Source: Apium graveolens (lineage: Eukaryota; Streptophyta; Magnoliopsida; Apiales; Apiaceae). Taken from it: a DNA stretch of 64,000 nt. Under the pieces are notes generated by a model, which was not told the origin of the DNA, made no database searches, and was given only the letters and a program-made list of their open reading frames with translations. The DNA is taken from positions 242,589,139-242,653,138 of the forward strand of contig NC_133656.1 of NCBI RefSeq assembly GCF_009905375.1, given 5' to 3'. Position numbers and translations under genes: made by a program. Within the stretch, counting starts at the first letter, position 1. Every line of letters starts with the position of its first letter. Below are positions 47,201-58,986 of this stretch, one piece after another.

Positions 47201-49942
47201 CCCAAACGCAAGTGCCACAATCTTGAAGATTCCTCAATCGTGGACAACAAGCAGTTGGAACCACTGGACTCCAGAATGATTTTATAAAGTCGATTACTTG
47301 TTCTTTTAACTTTCATGAGCAGCTTATCCCTGTTATCATATACCCACAAATAAATTCCATTGAGAATCACTTTATTTCCACTTTCTGACAGTTGACCAAG
47401 GCTTATGATGTTATTGCAAAGTGTGGGGATGTAGTACACGCCATGAAAAGCCACATTTTCACCATTCTTACTCGTGAAAACCACTGTACCTTTCCCCTTG
47501 ATCTCAACAGTCGATCCATCTCCGAACCTAACCCTTCCTGTTACCTTTTCATCTAACTCCTTGAACTTCGACTTTGTCCCCGTCATATGATTACTTGCGC
47601 CATTATCCAAATACCACACATCAGACTCAATTTCTTTGACTTTGTTTTGATTCAGCCTTGGCACGACTTCTCCTTCATTTAGTAATAGTGTATTCGTCTC
47701 ACATTCGGTCAACAATAGTGCTGGCTCATCATCTTGACTCTGCACCAGGTTCACTTCTGATCTTTGCTCTTTCTCCCGTTTGGGCTTACGGCACTCGGCT
47801 GCAAAATGGCCGTAGTTCTGGCAGTTAAAACATCGTACTTTACTCTTGTCACGCACTCCTTGATAGCTACTCGAACCACGGTTTTTCTGAGTCTTTCTCT
47901 TAAGCCACTCTTCCCTAGTGAAAAGTAGTTTTCCTTCATTATTTTCTCGTTTCATCCACTCATCCTCAGTCAACATTAGTTGCCCACTGTTATTCTCCGG
48001 TTGTCCCCGAAGTCGCTCCTCATGAGCTTTGAGTGAGCCCACGGTCTCCTCTATTGTCATCTCATCCAACTTTCCAAATTGTTCTATGGCAGATGTGATA
48101 TGCATGAACTTTGCCGGAGCTGCTCTCAGAATTTTCTTCACCACATAGTTTTCTTCCATAGTTTCTCCCAAAGTGCGGATATTTGTTACCAACCCGTTAA
48201 GTTTCATACATAACTCATCAATAGTTTCTGTTTCCCTCATACTTAGATTCTCAAATTCTGACCTCAGTGTTTGAATTCGAGCCTTCTTCACTCTATCCGC
48301 TCCCAGGCTCATTGTTTTAATTGCTTCCCACGCGTCCTTGGCAGTCTTTTTCTCAGCAACGGCCAACAAAACATCCTCAGGTATTGCTTGGTAAATGGTA
48401 GCCAATGCCACCTTGTCCACTTTGTCATCAATTACAGCTTTCTGGTCTGTGGGCTCGACAGCCTCCCAAATCCCATGAGCCAACATATAGACTCTCATCT
48501 TGAGTGACCACGCCGTGTAATTGGCTTTACTCAACATCGGGTAACTCAGCGTCACCATTCCGTCTTTGCCCTTCATCCCTTCCATTGTCTGCGGTCTTGG
48601 CATGAACTTTGGCATCCACTAGATTAACCGGGGCTCTGATACCAGATGTTGGTCCCAGATTAAAACCACCAGCAACAAGCTTATTACAGATGCAATACTC
48701 ACACACAACACACTCGTTTAAAACAGAGGAAATGCAGAACTCCACTTCTTATTTATTAAACAAACACAGTACATTTATATTAAAAGTACTTGGAAATAAA
48801 CAAAACAACTAACTCCTAAAGACCAGCAACAAACTCCTAAATATAGTCCACTACTTCCACTTATTCTCCTGATCCTAAAAACACTGAAACCACTCTTTGA
48901 CTACTTCCCTAACGGCTACTACTGCTATCTGGTGTAAAGAACATTCAGGCAAAATACAAGTTCAAATTATTTTCCAACAATAGCAACGTACAGAATAAGA
49001 AAAAGAAGTACTGTAAAAGGAAACCACTAGATAAATATAAAAATAGATCCGGTCTATGATATTCTCTTCTTCATTTCCTCATGCATGAATCCTTGTCTAT
49101 AGGATTGCTCTCAGAGATTGTAACCAAGCCCATGACTTATAAGGAGCTTTGCGATGCTGTTTTACCGGTATGTGTGAAATGTCTTTGTTCACGTTAAACA
49201 TGAAAAAGATACAGTCTCACAACTTTCTGATTCTCTGTGCAGCACTGGCCTCACTTGAGGAAGAAGAATGGTGATTGTTATGCCTATTCCAGCCACTCAC
49301 AGGCGGTCCTTGACTGTCTGAGGAGCAGAAAATCTTGGGCCCGCCTTGTTGATCGAGGTCCCAAGGTATGCCATTGTAATCATTAGCAACTATTTCTAGT
49401 TCTGCTTTCTAGTTCTGCTTAAATCAGCAGGAACACTGTTTGATGTTTCACTCTTGTTTAATTATCGATCAATGATTACAAACGAGTCATGGCCCGTATA
49501 AGAGATGGAAGAAGTGCTATTTATTAATGTTACTTTGTTCACTAAAGGTTATAGAATCATACGTTTTTATGTATACTCATTCACCATGCCCCTTGTTTTT
49601 AGATGTCTTTTTTATCTCAATTGTTATTAAGTATGTTAAATTGATTTTTAATTATTGCACTAGTCAAATATTGGAAGGAAGCCCCGCCGGTCCGATGCTG
49701 AGGGTCTTAGTATTATGGAATCATTCATTGGCCACATACCCAAGGGTAAGAGGCAGATGAGGAAGCGGCGCAGAGAGTTAGCGCTGCAAGAAGGAGATCT
49801 CAAGAGTGTGGACGGTGATGATGTCAGCAGTGGTGAAGATAGCTTGAGTTCTAGTTCCAGTAGTGGGGAGATGGGCTTGTCCAGTGGCGATGGTGGAACA
49901 GGTTTGAATGGGGGGCCATCTGGAGTTTATGCTTCAGAGTAG
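41295..49942 (+). CDS. PHD-finger protein, copy 3 (open, 571 aa predicted, copia element in intron 4)
   Basis: Coding exons 41295-42077, 42164-42325, 43741-44044, 49103-49167, 49243-49365 and 49664-49942. Phases and GT-AG borders are as in copy 1, and all lesions of copies 2 and 4 are absent. The PHD finger ligands (C4HC3), conserved LPHWPHLRK block, NLS-like basic clusters and Ser-rich tail are all present. Exon 4 has a 9-bp in-frame deletion (SARTENSV becomes SAHSV). Other changes include Glu-to-Lys after YVKS, Asn-Val to Asn-Ile at the exon 7 start and Val-to-Met in SIVESF. Intron 4 grows from 167 to 5058 bp through the antisense retrotransposon at 44094-48979; expression depends on splicing this out. 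With copy 1 it is one of two copies that could make full-length protein. Confidence 0.8.
43487..43560 (+). other. tRNA-like (possible SINE remnant) sequence in intron 3 of PHD copy 3
   Basis: TAGCCTAGTGG at 43487-43497 fits a Pol III A box, and GAGATTGACC at about 43529-43538 loosely fits a B box about 32 nt later. In units 1 and 2 the A-box part is replaced by a duplicated ATTGACCTTGTG segment. No cloverleaf could be built, so it is not called a tRNA gene. Confidence 0.3.
44094..44426 (-). repeat. 3' LTR of the intronic copia element
   Basis: 333 bp, TGTTGG...CCAACA. It differs from the other LTR at two sites (A/G in AACACTRAAACC and T/C in CTAAYGGC). Confidence 0.95.
44427..44437 (-). promoter_or_regulatory. 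Polypurine tract of the intronic copia element
   Basis: Minus-strand ACGGGAGAGTG sits directly before the 3' LTR and overlaps the end of the pol reading frame. Confidence 0.65.
44440..45960 (-). pseudogene. Copia reverse transcriptase / RNase H region (broken)
   Basis: The open part 45940-44807 carries LKWVYKVKRNADG, KARLVARGYVQRQGIDF, HHLDVKSAFLNGDLEETVY, ALYGLRQAPRAWY and the catalytic YVDDLLV, then the RNase H motif GYTDSDLGGD. A TAG at 44807-44809 interrupts the frame just after LITWVSQK. The same frame continues with ALSSCEAEFMAA and ends with CADILTKPM near 44480, with further TGA codons near 44730 and 44575. A frameshift near 45960 separates it from the integrase region. It would supply cDNA synthesis in an intact element; here it is inactive. 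Confidence 0.9.
45951..47085 (-). pseudogene. Copia integrase region (broken by frameshifts)
   Basis: Integrase core codons run across three frames: VDDYSRFMWFY and ILRTDRGGEFCSNQF in 46967-46686, and VERRNRTVVAMTRSFLKEM, NHLPTRAVSNKTPYEVW and IRVFGCVAH in 46735-46190. An acidic linker in 46193-45951 follows. Frameshifts lie near 47080 (joining gag-protease), 46730 (between the second catalytic Asp region and the catalytic Glu), 46190 and 45960. In an intact element it would insert cDNA into chromosomes. Confidence 0.85.
46996..48615 (-). pseudogene. Copia gag-protease ORF (539 codons, then frameshift)
   Basis: The ATG lies 17 nt downstream of the PBS. Residues 1 to about 210 are a copia capsid-like region (NYTAWSLKMRVYMLAHGIW, then DAWEAIKTMSLGADRVKKA). 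A CCHC zinc knuckle CFNCQNYGHFAAEC follows near 265, the aspartic protease motif WYLDNGASNHMTG near 340 (Asn where the family usually has Ser), and the GAG-pre-integrase motif LWHLRLGHVN near 470. The frame is lost near 47080, so no full polyprotein can be made. It would form the particle and process the polyprotein in an intact element. Confidence 0.9.
48633..48644 (-). promoter_or_regulatory. Primer binding site of the intronic copia element
   Basis: Minus-strand TGGTATCAGAGC, the classical complement of initiator Met-tRNA 3' end, lies two bases inside the 5' LTR. Confidence 0.92.
48647..48979 (-). repeat. 5' LTR of the intronic copia element
   Basis: 333 bp. It holds the element's own promoter, which would be directed antisense to the PHD gene. 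The 5-bp ATAGC target copy follows at 48980-48984. Confidence 0.95.
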
Positions 49943-50275
49943 TTTCGTAAGTGTTGTAGTTTTTTTATGATCTTCATGCCGGAAAACTCCGACGTTGTTC
50001 GAGTTTTACCAAGTACAGACTTTTCTAGAACTTGGAAGGTGTTCTGTGTTATACTGTAGTTTTTATGAGAAGTTCAGAATTTGGAAGGTGTTCTCTATCA
50101 GACTGTAGTTTTTATCAGGAGTTTAAGAATAGTTTTGAAAAAATTTACATTTGGATTTATGTCAGCGTTTCGTGGATTACCATGGATATATGTTGCTTCT
50201 GTTTTTATCATGTTTTAAGACACCCCTGTGAAGCCAAAATTTATGGTTTCGCCCTTGGAAACAATACACGGTAGC

Positions 50276-50674
50276 CAGCGGCGGATTCAGGCCCGATTTC
50301 ACCGGGGCACCATATACTTAAGTGACCATGTTACTTTTAGTGGTCTAAATTCAATTCTTTTTTGGTCATTTTCACTAGAAACCTGACATAGTAAAGAAAT
50401 CAAGACAACACACTCTAGATTTTTTTTGATACTGAAAATTAATATTTCAACCAATTATTCTCCAATTTATTGATAATCATATAATTATAAATAAAATCAA
50501 ATATGACTCAAATTATGAAAAAATTATTAATATTATAGAAAATCTAAATTTTTTAGTGGGGTACGATAAAAAATATATATTTATACTTTTTTTTTTAAAA
50601 ACCACTAATTTTTGGTTATCAGGGCAGGGCAGAGGGGCAGGTGTCCCTGCTGACCCTATATGAATCCGGCCCTG
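50276..50674. mobile_element. Non-autonomous hAT-like MITE, unit 3
   Basis: 399-bp counterpart with flanks ACGGTAGC (50268-50275) and ACCGTAGC (50675-50682). Confidence 0.7.
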
Positions 50675-51310
50675 ACCGTAGCAATTGACAAAGTAACTCT
50701 ACAGTACTATTGGTTGAACAATTGTGTTCTCAACTTTGTTCATATCTGTATATCAAGTAATCTAGGTAGTAAAAGTTCATTACACAGAAAAGAAACTACA
50801 GAGTGCATACTACTAGAAGATTAAGGAGTCTGTTTCATTAACAGATACAGATATACCAACGACAACGATACGTTGATACTCAACTCGGTCACAAGAACTA
50901 GCTATCAGAATAGACAAAACCTTATAAGCAAGAAGATCATCAAGAATATTTGATCTTGTTCTCATTTTTTACATATGCCACTTGAGATCTTGAAGAAAAA
51001 ACATGGCTATTATGAAAGTCTACTGATCGAAGATATTATGAAAGAGGTCTGATCGTTTTCCATCATTCTAGTTGTTCACAGTTCTGCCAACGCTTCCATT
51101 TTGAGATCTTGTAAGCTGTTTCTGAATAATTCACTTGATAAATTTGAATAAGTGATGCACTTCCACAATTGACGCGAGAAGTTCCATATTGAGATCTTGT
51201 AAGCTGTTTCTGAACATATTATCCACTTGATAATTCTGAATAAGCAGCCACTTTCATAATTGACACACATAATCCACTTGTATGATATAATTCAGGGCAG
51301 AAATTATTAC
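50675..51310. other. Non-coding stretch with ~88-bp tandem duplication, unit 3
   Basis: Counterpart of 6845-7472; no gene seen. Confidence 0.5.
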
Positions 51311-52149
51311 CTTTTCAGGGTTTGTGATGAAAATCTTAGACAATAGATGCCTACATTCCATGGAAATCTGAATGCAGTTTGGTATCAAGAATGGGGCTTT
51401 CAGTATTCTCTGTCAAAAGCCAATTGTACATACGTTTACGAAGGCGTATAGCTCCCAATTTGAAATCAGGCAATTTAAAATTTAGCTTCTATTTCCCCTT
51501 CATATGCAAACTACTCTCATGTACACTAACCTCAATTGTCTTTTTAAAGTCATTTGGATCATTCGGATCCGAAAAGGGATAAGTCCCAACAAGCATCACA
51601 TATAGAGTTACTCGCCAAGGCCAAACATCTGAAATCTATTATCTCGATAATTAGATAGAACATATGGCTATTAGCAAAATTTAGTACATCACCTAGGAAA
51701 TCAACAGAAATTAACTTATCACCTTTCCGTCGTACGCTTTTCTGCTCAGAACCTCTGGTGCAACATAAGCTGGTGTTCCCACGGTAGATTTTGGTTGAGA
51801 ATGAAAAACTGATGACTGGCAGTACGCAAATCCACCTAAATAAAAGAGAGGAGGGAAGTGGATTTAGTAGACAGAACATTTTTGTAATGGTATATATCCC
51901 AGAGTAATCTCTAAAATTATTACCTTGGAGTACCCAAAATCACATATTTTGACACGTGGCGCTAGACTTCCATCTAACAGTGTATTTTCGAGCTTCAGAT
52001 CTCTATGGCAGATATGCTGTACAACATCATAGATCGCTAAAAACTAAAACTGTGAAATTCAGAGCTAATACCAAAAACAAAGCACAGACACATACCATTG
52101 AATGACAATAGCTAACTCCTGATATTAGTTGTTGGAAGAAAAACCTTGC
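51311..52149 (-). pseudogene. SnRK2-type kinase fragment, unit 3
   Basis: Exons at 52096-52149, 51924-52016, 51723-51815, 51531-51635 and 51311-51409 with borders intact and frames open. In the 105-bp exon the near-invariant DVWSCGV reads DVWPWRV, a clear sign of decay. The APE-side segment reads AYDGK, nearer the SnRK2 family form than AYEGK of units 1 and 2. The 5' side is truncated by the retroelement, as in the other units. Confidence 0.8.
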
Positions 52150-52293
52150 CTGGTTCCAAATATAACAGGAAGTGCAAAATGAGTACATAAAATTTATCTA
52201 TTAACAATTATAACGATGCCATTGGGAAACATCAAGATCTTATCTGCCTCGATAAAGAGTTTGGAACAGAGACCATCCCTTTGAACTGTCATT

Positions 52294-53809
52294 GGTGATC
52301 CTGACACAGGAGTGATGAGTAGACATGCCACTCATAATGAATGTCACTTTTCATGGTTTCTATCAGATATGGAACCTAAGAAAGTAGATGAGGCACTCGA
52401 AGATCTAGATTGGGTTATTGCTATGCAAGAAGAATTCAATCAGTTTGAGAGGCAGAAGGTATGAAAGTTGGTGCCCGACCAAAGGGCGAGTCGGTAACAG
52501 GCACTAAGTGGGTATTCAGAAAAAAGTTAGATGAAGATGGCATTGTAACGAGAAACAAGACCAGACTGGTAGCTAAAGGTTACTCTCAAGAAGAGGGTAT
52601 AGATTATGATGAAACCTATGCACCGGTAGCCTAGACTTGTGGCAATCAGGATATTTTTGGCATTCGCAGCATATTCAGATTTCAAGGTTTATCAAATGGA
52701 TGTGAAGAGTGCATTATTAAATGGGGAGCTTGAAGAGGAAGTGTATGCGGAACAACCTCCAGGTTTTGAAAATCTAAATATGGCTGACTTTGTATATTTT
52801 CTATTCAAAGCCCTCTATGGTCTTAAGCAAGCTCCAAGGACATGGTATGACACTCACCAAGAATTTTTACTTGAAAATGGTTTTACTAGAGGTGTTATAG
52901 ATAAAACTGTGTTTCATAAAATGCATAAATCTGATATGATATTAGTTCAAGTATATGTTGATGACATTATATTTTGTTCTACTAATGATGATCTTTGTAA
53001 GAGATTTTTTAAGCTAATGCAGAGTAAGTATGAAATGAGCATGATGGGAGAGTTGGACTACTTTCTTGGATTACAAGTGAGTCAATGGAAAGATGGTGTA
53101 TTCATCTGTCAATCCAAGTACATAAAAGAGCTTCTCAAGAAGTATAATATGGAAGATTCAAGTCCGGCAAAGACTCCAATGCCAACAGCCTCTAAGCTTG
53201 ATCATGACAAAACTGGTAAGAAAGTTGACATCACCAGCTACAGAGGTATGATAGGCTCATTACTTTATCTTACAACAAGTAAACCAGATATTATGTTTAC
53301 AACATGGTTATGTGCTAAATTTCAAGCTGACCCTAAGGAATCTCATCTTATAGTTGTTAAGAGGATATTTAGGTAACTTAAGGGGACTCCAAATCTTGGA
53401 ATTTGGTACCCTAAAGGTATAGGTTTTAACCTAGTTGGCTATACAGATTCATATTTTGCAGGTTGTAAGATTGACCATAAAAGTAATTCAGGAAGCTGTT
53501 ACTTTCTTGCAAGAAGGTTGGTATCATGGCATAGCAAGAAGCAGTACTCAGTATCCACATCAACTGCTAAAGCTGAATACATAGTTGCTGGAAGCTATTG
53601 TGCTCAAATCTTGTGGATGAGGAACCAACTGCGGGATTATGGTATGTTGTTGTCAAATATTCCAATATTTTATGACAATACAAGTGTCATAGCAATCTCA
53701 AACAACCCAATTAGAAGATCAAATTGCAGACATGTTCACAAAACCACATGATGAAAACATTTTCTCTAAGTTGGTTAGTGAACTTCGGATGTTAAATCTT
53801 TCTAATTAA
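52294..53809 (+). pseudogene. Copia RT/RNase H remnant, unit 3
   Basis: Same domains as units 1 and 2, with YVDDIIF. Units 1/2 have TAG after RFFKLM; unit 3 keeps CAG (53020-53022), so 52639-53376 reads through to SKYEMSMMGELDYFLG. It has private lesions: TGA in place of Trp near 52462 and a one-base insertion near 52632. TAA after KRIFR (53374-53376) is shared by all units. Confidence 0.85.
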
Positions 53810-54371
53810 TAAATTAGAAGTCAATAACTATAATTTACATTAAATAAATTCACTTGTTATTCAATGTCAATATGATAAGGACATGTGAATTTATGTGTCA
53901 TTATTTATTTCTTGTAGTTCAAATATTTGTGCATTTGTACCTAATTGATAAATATTTTAGCACACTTATATTGATAAATTATTTAAAAATAAATTAATCA
54001 TAATTGGTTCAGTTATGAGTAAAGTTTAGTAGCATAATCTTGATTTAATTATTTGAGACTTTATCAATTCAATAATAAAAGTTTCAATTTTAATAATCAA
54101 AGTTGTTATTTGTTAATTTTAGTGGACTTTAAATTATTTAATATTTAAAGAGGTTCATTAAAGTTAACTAGTAATTAGCAGCATAATTTATTTCATAAAA
54201 ATATAATATTATCAAGTTTAATGATAATAGTTGTATTATTATGAATAAAATTGTGAAGTACGGAAATTTTTTTAAGTACAGAGTTACTTGCATATTAGTC
54301 TCGTGTTATTATTTCAAGTGCACGATAAATTTCTTTTACGGTCAAAATGTTATTCATCATTTTTAATTAAA
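53810..54371. other. Non-coding region with 634-bp deletion, unit 3
   Basis: Counterpart of 9971-11165 shortened by the deletion at 54290/54291; only GTTACTTGC of the first hairpin arm remains. Confidence 0.7.
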
Positions 54372-57300
54372 ATGGTGGATAATATTATGATACCTAAAAT
54401 AAATTATGTCTTGGTTATAAATCGCAATCCATCTCACATGGGCTATTTTGAAAATAGGATTCGCTTTTTAGACGAGCACCCGATTGTGCATTATGCTTTA
54501 ACTACTAATGTCTAATTAAATGTTGAGCTTCTCAGAAACATTCACACCTCATCTATAGACACATCAGATGACGATCAACTAAGCTTCATGTTCCCCATTA
54601 ATGATGAGATAATTGAAATCATTGAGGATGATTTCAATGAACATCTTCATTTTCCTCGGGATGATTTTGATGATTTACCAAGGGACTAGGAAGTATTTAG
54701 CTTCTTCAAGGCCATAAGAAGCACCATGTCTAATGACAAGTATCCAAAGCACTTCAACAAAAGTCATCTACCCAAACCTTGGAACTTATTCTTCAACATT
54801 CTGTTCTTCTGTCTGTCTCCCAAGACTGGTGGATTTCATGGACTAACACATTTCATGAGGCTAGTCGGAGTGGCTATTGCTTATAATCTTCCAATCAACT
54901 TTGGATGTCTGATAATGCAAAAGATATTGGAGAACCAAGATCAAAAACAAGATTACATCTTATATGTGAGGTTCCTCCAGATTGTTCTCAATGGTAAGCT
55001 CATAGAAGCTCAGAAGGCCTTGGTTCACACAGACAATATGGAAAATTCACAAGTCGTGTCCTCAAAAATGGTGGGTAAACTGTTCAGACAAACTCCTTTT
55101 TCCAATAACAACCCCATTCATGTGACGGACTTCATGCAAAAATACTTTGACTCCATTGCTCAGGAACCTGTCTCTGAGACTAAAGATGATCACGAACCTG
55201 ATGCTGAAAATGAGGATGATCATGAGGCAGAGGCTGAATATGAAGCAGATCTTCAGCCTAATCCTAACGCTCAACTAATGGATGTTGACCAAGAATTTGT
55301 AATTGCTGAACAGCCAGAAGAGGTTTCTCAACCTGAAGCTGCTGAACATCAAGAAGAAACTGAGCCAAATCAACCAGAGAAAAATGTTTAAAGGCTAGAA
55401 TTCACAGGTATGAAGGAATCTTTTATGAGTACTACTTTTGATGATTTTATTGACACTGATTCACATAATCTTGGTGACTTTCACACACAACTTTCCCGAG
55501 AGCGATTACAATCAGGAGGCAGTGAGTTTGTATTCCCACAAATTTATAACCACCCTCTAGAGCCCATAAATACATCTCAAACTCTCTTAGCCCAATCCCT
55601 GGCGTATAAGGATTCTTTGTGTATAGAGGGAGAAACTGCACATGATACAAAAAATAAGGAAGGTACTTTGAGTGAACCCACAACTCTATCTCCAACGAAG
55701 GAAAATAGTACCCCGCTAAGACAACTATAACCTCCCATGTATCTTCCCAAAAGGATACAATGGCTGAAAAGGCACATAAACAGTTATCGGATCCATCTTC
55801 TCAACAAGGTGGGTCTATTGAAATTCGCCCGTTAGCCACGGCATCCTGTAATGAGTCAAACACACTCTCAAATCTTCAAGCTCTTGAAGTTTTACATGAG
55901 TCAATTAGAAGAGCGTTATTTGGTGAGGATGTATTGACGAAAACAAGGAATTCAACCATATTATGGTTATAATATCATGTTCGAGGTCCTTCAATGGATC
56001 AACTGCCTTCACAGGTGTTAGGAAAGAGTGTTGTAATCGCTGCGACATCCAGCACAACACGTGCCTCCCCAGGACTAAAAACCTTGGATACATCTGTGGA
56101 TAGGGGATCCGACATTGGTGCAGATCGGAAACCCATTGGCGATGAACCAGATTCAACTGGTGAGCATACGGGAAAAGTGTCTTTACCGACACTGGAGGAA
56201 GCTGAGGAACAGATGTCAAATATGACAGCCTCAGTGATCCTCCTAGAAATTCAAACTCTTGACCAGTCGTCTCATGATGACATGCAACTTGTCTTGAACA
56301 AGGATCGGAACTCGCGAACTCCCATCGCACCACTGTTGACCTCCTTAAGGATGGCTCCAGTGCTTTCTGCAGGTACATCTTCTGGATCTCGGAGCTATGA
56401 GCGGAGTGTATCCGTGAGGGTGAGTGAAACACAAATCCCTAAACCTGAGTGATGGAGTGTTCAGTGATACACTACGAGAAGCCCGTGAGACACCTACCTC
56501 CCAAATTACACCTATAGACATGTCACAATATGTAACCAAATCTTACCTTGAAAAGCAGTTAGCATTTAAAGATAGCTATCTCAAAGAACAACTGGCTCTC
56601 AAGGATCAATATCTCAAAGATGAACTGTCTATCAAGGATCCACCAGATTGCACATCTTTCCGAACAACTTGACCTTCGACAAGCATCATTTGCTAGTTTA
56701 CGGGAATTCGTGGAGCAATCTCTCTCTCACTCAGGAAAGGGAAAAGCAATTGCCAATATTGAGCCAAAGATCTCAGTTAGCAAGCAAGCGCCAATCCCTG
56801 TCTCCTCTGGAATAGATTTTTCCAGTACTGGGCCAAAGACCTCAGTCAGTAAGCAAGTGTCTGTTTCAAAATCACCTACTCAAGAGATCCCTGTCTTGAT
56901 CTTGCCTGCTCAATCAACCCCAGCTCTGAAGGATAACACAACTTAGGGGGAGAAATGGGTGGAGCAAGAAAAAGTAGCTGTTGTTGCGAACTTAATTCAA
57001 GATGCTTTTCAAGCAGCTGATTCTGGATATGATGCATTTGGAGATGAGCTTCAAGAAGAAAAGAAGAAAAAGAGGAGAGGATTGATCGAAAGGTGTTACT
57101 AAAGTTAAGACATACTGCTGAGAAGAGTTCTACGACTCAGGGGGAGAAATCAACATCAAAATAAGATCATTTGAGCAAAGTCATTACAACTCAGAGGAAT
57201 CTTCTGTCGGAGATATATCCTCCAAAGCCCCTATTCTCAGAGTATGAACTGGAGAAAGGAGAGATAGACGAGAGTGATGTTCCTAAGGGGTATGAACCTA

Positions 57301-58802
57301 GCTAGATTTGAAGAAGTGGTCACGGAGGAGAGAAAGATTATCTCTGAGGACTAGGAATATGAAGATGAAGATGCCTTCTCGGATGACTGTTTGTTCTATG
57401 GATTACAGGAGAAATTCAACCGATCTTATGAAGAAATTCAAGGAGAGATTGAAATATCAAGAGCTAGAGTGCAAAGAGCCATATAGAGAAGGGAAGCAAG
57501 AGAAGCAAAAGAATCATATCTTCGGGCAAACAGGAGAGGAAAGGAATGGGATGAGATAAAAGGAAAATGGACAAATCTGAAAACTATTATAAGTTACAAC
57601 CTGACAACCGGAATCTTCTAAACACTATGGAGAAGTACATAGAGGATTATCCCAATATTCATGAGTTCTATGATCAGTTTAATAGGATAATCACTGGTAT
57701 CGCTGTGAATATTCTAAAGAATGGATGGAAAATCACTGTCGATCACAGAGATGGACTTCAAATAAAGATCTCTACTAGTGTATTAAAGAAGCTAAATATT
57801 GTGGAACTGTTTGTCTTAGCATCAAAAATCCCTTGGTTGAAAATAAATGAGAATGAATACTTCAGAGATAAGCTTCAGAAGATGATGATGGATGTGTCTC
57901 CTCAAGCATTCTCTTATCCATTCGTGATCAAAGTATATGCAGATTGCAGAATGCAGAACATCACCATGTATGATCAACCTATAAGATCCATTCGTTATCT
58001 ATAACTCACTTTCCTGGAAAGTAAACTCAGGAGCAAAAGAGCAAAATTGGAGGCACCAGGAGTCAAAAATTCAGTAGCAGGCTTTAGAGCTGCTAAAGTT
58101 CTATATGTTTACAAGCTCAATGATAAAATGATCAGGGATACAGAGAAGGACATGAAGAAAATTAAAAGAAATTATCATGATATGGTGTTCATAAATGGAG
58201 AGCCATAAATTAATCTTCTTAAAGATAGTGAACCTATCATCAGCACTGACAGTGAAGGGGATCTAGTCTTTGAGATCAACAAAGCAAAGATTAAGATCAA
58301 TAATTTCAGAACAAGCGGATCAGAATCATTACATCAAGCCTTGATGGATGTCAGACTATCCACATGTAAAAAGGACAAGATTGCTTTGATTTCAATCATA
58401 AGAATACTTGATGAGGTAGTGGAAGAAGAATCGATTAACGACACCAAAAGAGTACGAGGACATCCTAAAAGGATAACAGTCTTCATAATGTCAAAAAGAT
58501 CTACCATGTTGTTTGAACCCATTCCTAAGTGCTCCAAAATCAGGTATCTCTAGTTGATACTTAATTAACTGAATAATCCACCTCCCATTAAAGCACTTGA
58601 AATAGAAGCTCGTGATTTAGTCCAAGCTAGACTGAATGACCTTCTGGATAGAAGTAAAGGATCATCTCTCCCACACTCAACAAAATCAACAGATCCTAGA
58701 AAGAAAGCTACCAAGAGAAAGCCTGATCAGACTCAATCCATTCAAGAAGGAGAAGGTAGTAAAGGAAAGAAGCTCAAGAAAACAAAAACAAAGAAGACAT
58801 AG
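54372..58802 (+). pseudogene. Degenerate long downstream ORF of the Sirevirus-like element, unit 3
   Basis: Less damaged than in units 1 and 2 in its middle. The acidic region reads AEAEYEADLQPNPNAQ and EEVSQPE without stops (54726-55391 open), and IQTLDQSSHDDMQLV is open at 56251-56290. Private stops are TAG for Trp after DDLPRD (54688-54690), TAG near 57484 and TAA for Gln near 58003. The domain after MDKSENYYKL (57567), the 11-residue repeats and a basic tail are present. Function unknown. Confidence 0.65.
56544..56642 (+). repeat. Three 33-bp codon repeats, unit 3
   Basis: Same three 11-residue units as at 13269-13367. Confidence 0.8.
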
Positions 58803-58986
58803 ATTATCCGTTCAGGCTAGAGGAACACTTCTTTGTAATTTGTAATTTAAGAAATCTGGAATTGAATATGTAATCCAGAATATATTTAATATCTTAATCT
58901 GTTTTGAGGTTGTACTTTTTCATATTGTCATTTGAGTTATCCTTAGGGATTGCTTGTCAAACTCTAACAATCAAATAGGGGGAGAT

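Larger units (their letters stand above)
44094..48979 (-). mobile_element. Complete-ended Ty1/copia retrotransposon, 4886 bp, in PHD copy 3 intron 4
   Basis: Two 333-bp LTRs with TGTTGG...CCAACA ends, flanked by a 5-bp target duplication ATAGC (44089-44093 and 48980-48984). Units 1 and 2 have a single ATAGC at the equivalent, empty site (for example around 5151 in unit 1). On the minus strand the order is 5' LTR, PBS, gag, protease, integrase, RT, RNase H, PPT, 3' LTR, which defines copia. The LTRs differ at only two positions, so the insertion is young, yet the coding region has several frameshifts and stops. Confidence 0.95.
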
